The notes beneath the pieces are model-generated. The model searched no databases and was not told the origin of the DNA. It saw only the letters and a list, made by a program, of their open reading frames with translations. A stretch of DNA of 64,000 nucleotides, from contig MCFL01000091.1 of assembly GCA_002102555.1 (NCBI GenBank), positions 29,035-93,034 of the forward strand, read 5' to 3'. The position numbers were made by a program, and so were the translations under genes. This DNA is from Catenaria anguillulae PL171. Taxonomy: Eukaryota > Blastocladiomycota > Blastocladiomycetes > Blastocladiales > Catenariaceae. This document shows, in pieces, positions 56,115-64,000 of this stretch (the first letter of the stretch is position 1; each line of letters opens with the position of its first letter).

Positions 56115-57580
56115 CTAAATCCCCTGCCCTGCCGCCGGATGCAGCCCAATCTTCTTCCGCACCTCTTCCTCCAACAGCGCCACGAAGCTCGCCTCCAACT
56201 CATCCGCAATCCGCAAGACTTGCTCACTCGCCTGCTTGCAATCCAATCCGGCAACGAAACGCTTGTACAGGCCATCCACGCACGAGCCCACTGCCTTGCC
56301 GACCTCGGTCATACCCAAATGCTCCGCAAGCAATGGAGAGATCTAAAGACACGATATGGTAAAGAAAAAGGTAAGGAAGAATAAGGAGCTCCACTGAATC
56401 AACAATTGAAACCATTGTTCGTACGAGGGCAAAGAGACAGTTGCCACAATGGGCACGGCATACGGGCAGAGGCAATCCGAGCGAAGAGGGCCACCGTCAA
56501 CGGCGTGAGCAACGTCAATCGCGGCCTCGCCCAGCGGGAAATCTACAGGAATCAAAGGTGAGCAAACATAAGGAAAGTTCCAAGCGACAGACGAGGTCAA
56601 GATCAATGACGTACGAGATCCCTCCGGGATCAAAAAGTCCACAATGACGAGCCTCATCAACTCGCTGAGCGTGCCCGTGGCCCCAGTGAGGTCCTCCAAA
56701 ACGATCCCACGGCGCCAGATCGAACATTCAACAATGTTGTCTGCACACGCCGAGCCAACCGCGACTTGGGTCTTGTCCAAAACGACGGCACCGTTCTTGA
56801 CCGCAAAGCGACTCCCCTCCTTGGGCTTGGCGGCGGTCATGCGACCCAGGGTCTCCTTGACGCGGACTTTGGCCTGCGGTGTGCCACGGCTGAGGTGGCT
56901 CACGAACTGGAGTGTGCAAATGAGGATCCATGGTGGTCATGGTGAGAAATTGTCGGCATGCGAGACAACGATGGGAAGCAAAAAACATGATGGAGGTACC
57001 TTGGCCTTTGGAACAGGGCTCCTACCCTTCTACGGGAAACAGCCTTGGCCGACAAGTAGACCTGGTAGAGGCTGTCACCATCCCTCGAGCCGTTGTTGAG
57101 GCCCATTGCAGTGATCGTAATTGCGTACGTGGGCGATTGCGTGCAATAGACGCCTTGGTTGTCAAGTGGCGACGGGATCGCGCCCGGCTCGTCTTTGACG
57201 GCGGCGTATGCGCCGGTCGGCGGCTTGGGTGTGACCGGGGCGGTGGCGGTGGGTTCGACAGGCGCAGAGCCCAAGGTTGAAGGCGGATCCGACTCCCCAC
57301 CGGAGAACTTGACATCGACATACGACTGTGCAAGCTGTCTCCAACAACATTGCACTGCAGTTAACAGCGAGGAATACACCCCAACAAATGAAAGCAAGCA
57401 AAGAGAAAGTGGGCATACCGAATAGTCGTCCAAATGACTTGGAGCAGGATGCACGCCAGCACCAAACAACTCACCGACGCCGCAGACGCCACTGCTCCCC
57501 TCTCCTCCCTTGCTTTACTTCCTGGCGCTTCTTGCTCTTTTTCACCGTGCCGACCTTTTGGCTTGTATGTGCTCGCCCTC
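56115..57580 (-). CDS. Multi-exon gene of unknown function (5' end unresolved)
   Basis: Consistent exons (minus): from about 57580 to 57419, then 57334-57026, 56906-56615, 56542-56439, 56342-56115. All junction phases agree. Visible sequence includes LDDYS-LAQSYVDVKFSGGES, TYAITITAMGLNNGSRDGDS, TPQAKVRVKETLGRMTAAKP, RFAVKNGAVVLDKTQVAVGS, ECSIWRRGIVLEDLTGATGT, PLGEAAIDVAHAVDGGPLRS and the helical end QVLRIADELEASFVALLEEE. The central part looks like a beta-rich globular domain and the end is alpha-helical. I do not recognise a family. The start is unclear: a Pro/Ala-rich upstream exon and ATG near 57760 are possible. Confidence 0.55.
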
Positions 57581-57719
57581 GGGTATGGCATCGCTGGAGC
57601 TGAGGGCGTTCTTCTTGGACTTGTCGGCCGTGACGGGAGCATGCCCGAGGGGAGCAGCGGCGGCTGGAACAGGCGTGCCGGTGGGCGAGGTGGCGGCGGC
57701 TTAGTCTCTTAACCATACG

Positions 57720-58119
57720 ATAATACATACGTACCCCTGCAAACAAGTCTGCTCTGTTCATGAGTGGATCGTTGGATCGGAGATCCTGTTGCCGATCCAC
57801 ATTGGCACGCGACTCTGAGGAGCTTCAACGGCTGGCTGCACGTTTCGGGGAGGGCGACGAGAGGATATCGCAGCATACTAACTTACTTTCAGAGTCTTGA
57901 CTTGGAGTACCAAGTGTTCCTCTAATGTACCTATTTGTAATGATTGTGTGTATTCGTGTGTTGTTATGGAATGTTATAACATTCTCAACGGCAAACACTG
58001 ACAGATCTCTTCATCTTCGCCCGACGCAAGCGGAAGTCGTGCGTGACGTTTCTTCTCTCACGACAATGTAAACATTCTCAATAGCAATGACGAATCGGCG
58101 CAAGTAAATAGATGTAACC
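57720..58119. promoter_or_regulatory. Divergent intergenic region
   Basis: Spacer between the unknown minus-strand gene and F-box-like copy C. It contains two ACATTCTCAA words (about 57979 and 58071) but no recognisable core promoter. Confidence 0.35.
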
Positions 58120-60505
58120 ATGGCAGCTGCCCCGTCCGAGTCGTATGATCAATCGGCGGCGGCGCCCTCAACCAGCACCGACCCATCCTGCATTTGGTTT
58201 ATGCATACCGGCAATGCAAATCAACTTCTTCCGCCCGAGCTGCTCCACTTGACGCTTTCGCTCGCCAAGCCGAAGCCATCGATTCCAGTAGTGTGCTCCA
58301 TGTTCCACTCCATTTGCAGTAACGGCCATGACGTTTACATTTCCTGGCGCAACTTTGTCCTGCTCGGCGATGGATGGGTTCTCCAGGATCCAAACACGTT
58401 GGTTATGCTCTCCGACTTGCCGGAACATCTCAAGTCGCTAATCGTTGGTTCGTCCGCCCGAAGCTATTCGAAAGCGACGGGATTTGCGCCGACCCAACCA
58501 GCGCGATCCGATCCGGTCGTCACGGTGAAACTGCTGCGCCGATTGTACAAGAGCACGCTGCTTCGATACTCGCTCAAGCGGGGCGAGATTCCCGAGGACG
58601 AGCAAGTGGACGTTGACCCTGAATCGGACATGCTCGCCGCTCTCGACGCCCTCTTTGCGCCACACCTCAAAGAACTACCATTGGTGGCGCCCAATTACAG
58701 ATGCGCTGATTTTGCCCGTGTACTTGCTCCGTGCTGGCCAACTCGATCAGCTCGACGAGTGTTTGCAATGTCTGCTTGGGTCACCCATGGGCCGAGAATT
58801 GACACTAGCGACCATGACTTGGGCGTCGTGGCAGGCCATTTGCCTCGATGACCGATCCGAAACCAAGCACCTGTTTGAAAGGCTCGCAGAAACGCAAGGC
58901 AAGCATCGAAGAGCCCAGTATCCGATTGTTCTGGCAACTCTTGCATTGCTCGAGTGGTCCCTCCCAATGCTCTACCTTTTCATGCGCCATTTCCCTTCGG
59001 CACTCACCACGTCGGCCATCGCAACTTTTGCGACCTTGGGCTACCCTCGAGTTTTTTCGAGCATGCTGTCGCTCCTTGGATCGTCTCCCTCGCTGCCGGA
59101 CTCGGTCGATCGTAATGGACGTGCACGAGTGGCTCGAAGTGCATAGTGGGCGGCGGTTGGTGTCGCCATTGGCTAGCTTGTGTCGTCCACGTACGCCGCT
59201 CCAGTACCTCGAGCGGGTGCTGATCGACATCGATATCCCGCGTCTACGGATGGCCGAACAGGAACACAACGAAGCGTTGAGTACGGCGGAAAGGAAAGGC
59301 ATAGTGAAGTGCATTGGCACGGTTGGCTCGGTCGAATTGTTGTCGCTTGTCCTCAACCATGGATTCGCACTTGGACTGGTCGAGTGGGTCTTGTTGGTTA
59401 CGTGTGACGTCCAAAAGTGGTGGGTGGTATTGCAGCAGCACGTCGAGTCAAAGGACGAGCAGTGTAATGTTGCGTTTTCTGGTTCGTTCATCTGCCTCTG
59501 GACCCGCTGGTGTATGCATTTTGCCACAATCGCTTGATTTCCTATGTGTGTGTAGGACTTTGGCACGCTGTCCGTGACTCTGTTGTGCACTCAAAAAGCA
59601 TTCCTCAATACGCCCACTTACTACAAACTGTCTTTGACATCGACTTGCTTGACATGGTTCTGCAACGCCCGAAGGGACACGATTTCTGGCAAGTGATTAC
59701 CCTCTTCCGCGCACTCAACGGCACTCCCACGCTTCCAGACCCAACCACATCACTTGCCCGCATTCTCACACATTTGGAAACCTCATTTCCGCTCCATTCG
59801 CCCATGCTCTCACGCGAGCTGTGCTGCCTCGCCACCATCTTTTTCTTTATCGTTCATGCCCGAAACCCATCGTTGCCCGTTCACGAGCTCGATTGCATTC
59901 GCGCGCTTGGCCTGCCCCAACTCGCATCACTTGTCACCGCCGTCTTCATGACCTTGGCAATCTTCGACGAGGCGCTGGCAGACTTGATTGACTTTGGCCC
60001 GCAATGGCCCGTCGCGGAAGCGCTCGCTGCGTATGCTCTTGGAGTGCTCGAAGGCTCGCACGAGGACGAACCGCCATTCTTTGATTACCTTCATATCAAC
60101 CTGCAAGAAACACTTGTCGCCATGATCTCCAAATTGGCTCTGATTCCATTTGAAGATGACGTGGAGGACGAGTACTCGTATTCTCATGACCCGCAAGTCG
60201 TTTGCCGCATCCTTGGCCGATTTGCGCAACTTGACCTGCAGTTTGTTGCCATGGCTGCCGTGTACGACGAATGGGAGCCGGATGCGGTCCAGGGCGTATT
60301 CGAGTTGATTCCTGTGGCTGAGCAAGAGTGTGCCAAGTTGTGTCGGTCGATTGTGTTTGCGGCCATATCGACTTCTGAAGTGGAAGTCGACTCGATCGTC
60401 AAGAAGCATCAGGCGCACGCGGCTCGTGTACCAAGGGATTGGGTCGAGTCTATGGTCGCATGGGAACGTGCTTGTGTTTATATTGAGCGATTGTACATGC
60501 GTTAA
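58120..60505 (+). pseudogene. F-box-like family member with two frame breaks (copy C)
   Basis: From ATG 58120 the product starts MAAAPSESYDQSAAAPS and enters LLPPELLHLTLSLAKPKPSI and CSNGHDVYISWRNFVLLGD, an F-box-like helix-and-Trp pattern. The frame shifts near 58680, after which ILPVYLLRAGQLDQLDECLQ and TLALLEWSLPMLYLFMRHFP follow. It shifts again near 59114, where copy D has extra bases. A good 74-nt intron (59482-59555) then links AFSG to LWHAVRDS, and the remaining 316 codons to 60505 are clean and helical (for example QLASLVTAVFMTLAIFDEAL). The long intact 3' part suggests recent damage or assembly indels rather than old decay. SCF-type adaptor function is only inferred. Confidence 0.6.
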
Positions 60506-60711
60506 CTTTCTTGTTGTGCGACACAGATAAGGAGAAGTATTCCAATGTTTCTCCGTTGGTGCTGGTGAAAGGCGATCGAGAGATATTGGCCATTTGGGGC
60601 ATGTGCTTCATTCGGGACCGCTGGTGCGATCGCGAGACGAGGAGAAGCTGTTCAAGAAAGAAGTAACAACCAAACGATACAATGTAAGAGCTCCATGCAA
60701 TGTCCGCCGGT

Positions 60712-61916
60712 ATGGAAATCGAATTTGCTACACTCCCTCCAGCGCCGCCGAGGCAAGCAGACTCGTCACCGTCCGTCCCGCCCGAAACAGCCAGTCTCGC
60801 GCTCATCCCAGAGCTACACCAAATTGTGGTGTCTCTTGCTCGTGCACGGTCTTGCATTCCAGCAACTTGATCCGAAATCGCTTCACTCTGTATAAAGAGC
60901 CGCGATGTTCAATTCTCGTGGCGCAACCACCTGCTATTTGGGCCATTTACCTTGGACGATGGCTCTCAACGGAAGCGATTCGTGACCTTGCTCAAGTCCA
61001 TGCTGCCAAACGCCAATCCCGGGCTGGATCTGTCATTGGGCAAAGACTCACGGCGACTGGCTTTGCGCCTACCACTCCAGCGAACCCTGATCCGATCTTC
61101 ACCCCGCAGTACTTGTCTAACCTTTTCAAGCTTGTCCATCCGCAACAACAGAAAGTTTCCGAGCAGGGCTCGGCATCCGACAATCAGACTTTCAAACTCG
61201 GCCTTGGGCCTGCCTTGAGCCCGTTGCCCCATGGATTCAACTAGTGGATGCCAATCTCGCATGGATATCTTCTGCCCGTGTACTTGTTGCGTGCTGGGCA
61301 GCTCGTGTTGTTTGAGCAAAGTCTTGGTCTTTCGTCAACGCCGCCTCGGGTACCCCACACATGGAATCTGGTCGCCCGTGGACGTCATGGAGGGACATGA
61401 GATTGAACTTGGATGACCGTGTGTCGACTGCGCTGTTTTTCCATCGCTTCTGGTTTGCTCGCGAACCTGTACCGTTTCCACCTCTGCTGGCTACGTTCGC
61501 ACTCTTCGAATGGTCGCTCCCGTCGCTGCAACTTATCCTGCGCCATTTCCCTGCGTACTCGCCATTGGATATCGGCCAACACGCCTCTGCAAAGAACGGC
61601 GACATCATCAACACCATGGTGTCGCAGCTGTCACAGGTTACCGAGTCCTTGCCCGATTGCCCCGATCGAATTTTTTCCATGTACCAGTGGCTCGATTCGC
61701 TCAATATCCCACATTTGCCGTTTCCGTTGATTGGCGTCATTCCCAACCATGCACCGCTCAAGTATCTCAAGCAAGCGCTTATTCAAGTGGATGCCCCAAA
61801 GGTCCGTGCGGCGTCCGCTGCGGCGGATCAGGAGCTTGTGCCCGGGCTTGTCAGCTTGCGGGCAAGGCTAGTCCAGATGATGGTTTCATTCACCGACAGG
61901 GTCGGCGAGGAATAAT
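60712..61916 (+). pseudogene. F-box-like pseudogene (copy D)
   Basis: From ATG 60712 the frame reads MEIEFATLPPAPPRQADSSP, then LALIPELHQIVVSLARARSC. It is cut by TGA at 60868-60870, where copy B has Cys, and continues CIKSRDVQFSWRNHLLFGP. A shift near 61030 leads to TATGFAPTTPANPDP, matching TGFAPTQPARSDP of copy C. A TAG at about 61242 precedes LLPVYLLRAGQL, identical in protein to copy C with only synonymous base changes. A further shift near 61355 leads to LATFALFEWSLPSLQLILRH and the end at 61916. The 3' half of copy C is missing. It lies directly downstream of copy C, indicating tandem duplication. Confidence 0.75.
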
Positions 61917-62372
61917 TGCAACTCGCTGCGCTCGACCCGTGGTTTGTAGCGGCCGCGCTCGACTCTTTGTGTGGATCTGGGCGTCATGGGATGCGTCCTT
62001 GACCTGGTGTCGGAGAAGCTTCAAGCGTGTTCACGGGCGAGCCGGTGGATTGTGGCCATGGGTTTCAAGAGGCCGGGAGCGTGAGGTTGCCGAGGAATGG
62101 ATATCGCTTCGAGGCGAAGGGGCGTCGAAAGAGGGGTGCAGCGGATGGTTGGGTGGATGATGGAAGCGGCAACGTATTCAGGCCAGAATCGCGACCAGTA
62201 TTGGACAAGGTTGCAGGAGAAGGTGGTTGGGATTGTTGATGGGCTGAGTTGGGCTATGGACCAAATGCAAATTGGCACCGAAAAACGAACTTACATATAT
62301 GCCGACACAAAATGAAGAATAAACTATAGACACACCAAACGCCAAAAAACCCAACATTCCCTCAACCTTGTT
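61917..62372. other. Intergenic between copy D and ECT1
   Basis: Contains short frames that may be decayed F-box-family sequence, and the ECT1 3' UTR. No gene is supported. Confidence 0.35.

Positions 62373-64000
<1,628 letters not shown>

Noticed and set aside
58684-58700. 17-nt GT-AG segment as an intron explaining the first frame break of copy C
   Set aside because: Too short for splicing, and the homologous part of copy D shows no such gap.

Overview
The window is nuclear DNA of a fungus with gene-dense, GC-rich sequence. Genes are multi-exonic, with GT-AG introns mostly 60-100 nt long and close spacing on both strands. The gene set is typically fungal: mitochondrial F1 ATP synthase beta, an Isn1-type IMP nucleotidase, a Dhh1 helicase, an ankyrin/DIL-domain protein and a proteinase-K-like subtilase. 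It also holds genes that yeasts often lack or carry in another form: an EED/ESC-like Polycomb protein, a glutaredoxin with two CGFS modules, and degenerate F-box-like and ankyrin-like genes. I infer an early-diverging zoosporic fungus (Blastocladiomycota or chytrid-like). No rRNA or tRNA marker fixes this.

Layout. 1-20 kb: a low-complexity KEN-motif protein; ISN1 (-); a relic of an F-box-like family (+); an STK16/Env7-like kinase (-) divergent from riboflavin kinase (+); a Trx-Grx-Grx protein (-) divergent from a kinesin-7-like gene with an in-frame TAG (+); a second F-box-like relic (-); a mitochondrial-type NAD(H) kinase (-); a four-TM protein (+); an EED-like WD40 protein (-). 20-39 kb: DHH1 (-); a coiled-coil protein (+); a secreted subtilase (+); an ankyrin-like pseudogene with three nonsense codons; a SAM-like fragment (-); a RhoGAP-like protein (-); a small zinc-finger gene (+); a 53-aa spliced gene (-); ATP2 (-), divergent from MND1 (+).

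39.2-48.2 kb: a complete Ty3/Gypsy-type LTR retrotransposon on the minus strand. It has 670-bp LTRs that read as identical, 4-bp ATAC target duplications, a PBS and a polypurine tract. It sits two codons before the native MND1 stop, so the MND1 C-terminus now reads into the LTR. Two in-frame GGGTTTT slippery heptamers lie at the gag and pro-pol boundaries. The second is followed, after a 6-nt spacer, by a perfect 7-bp GC stem-loop.

48-64 kb: an ankyrin/DIL-domain protein (+); a small mitochondrial-type protein (+); a two-TM OCIA-like candidate (-); a 70-aa single-TM protein (+); a 10-bp minisatellite; an unrecognised multi-exon gene (-); two tandem members of the F-box-like family (+), the second clearly a pseudogene; and ethanolamine-phosphate cytidylyltransferase (-).

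Most genes are housekeeping and show no operon-like organisation, but several adjacent pairs share short divergent promoters. All exon boundaries were placed by eye from splice consensus and reading-frame continuity, without transcripts.
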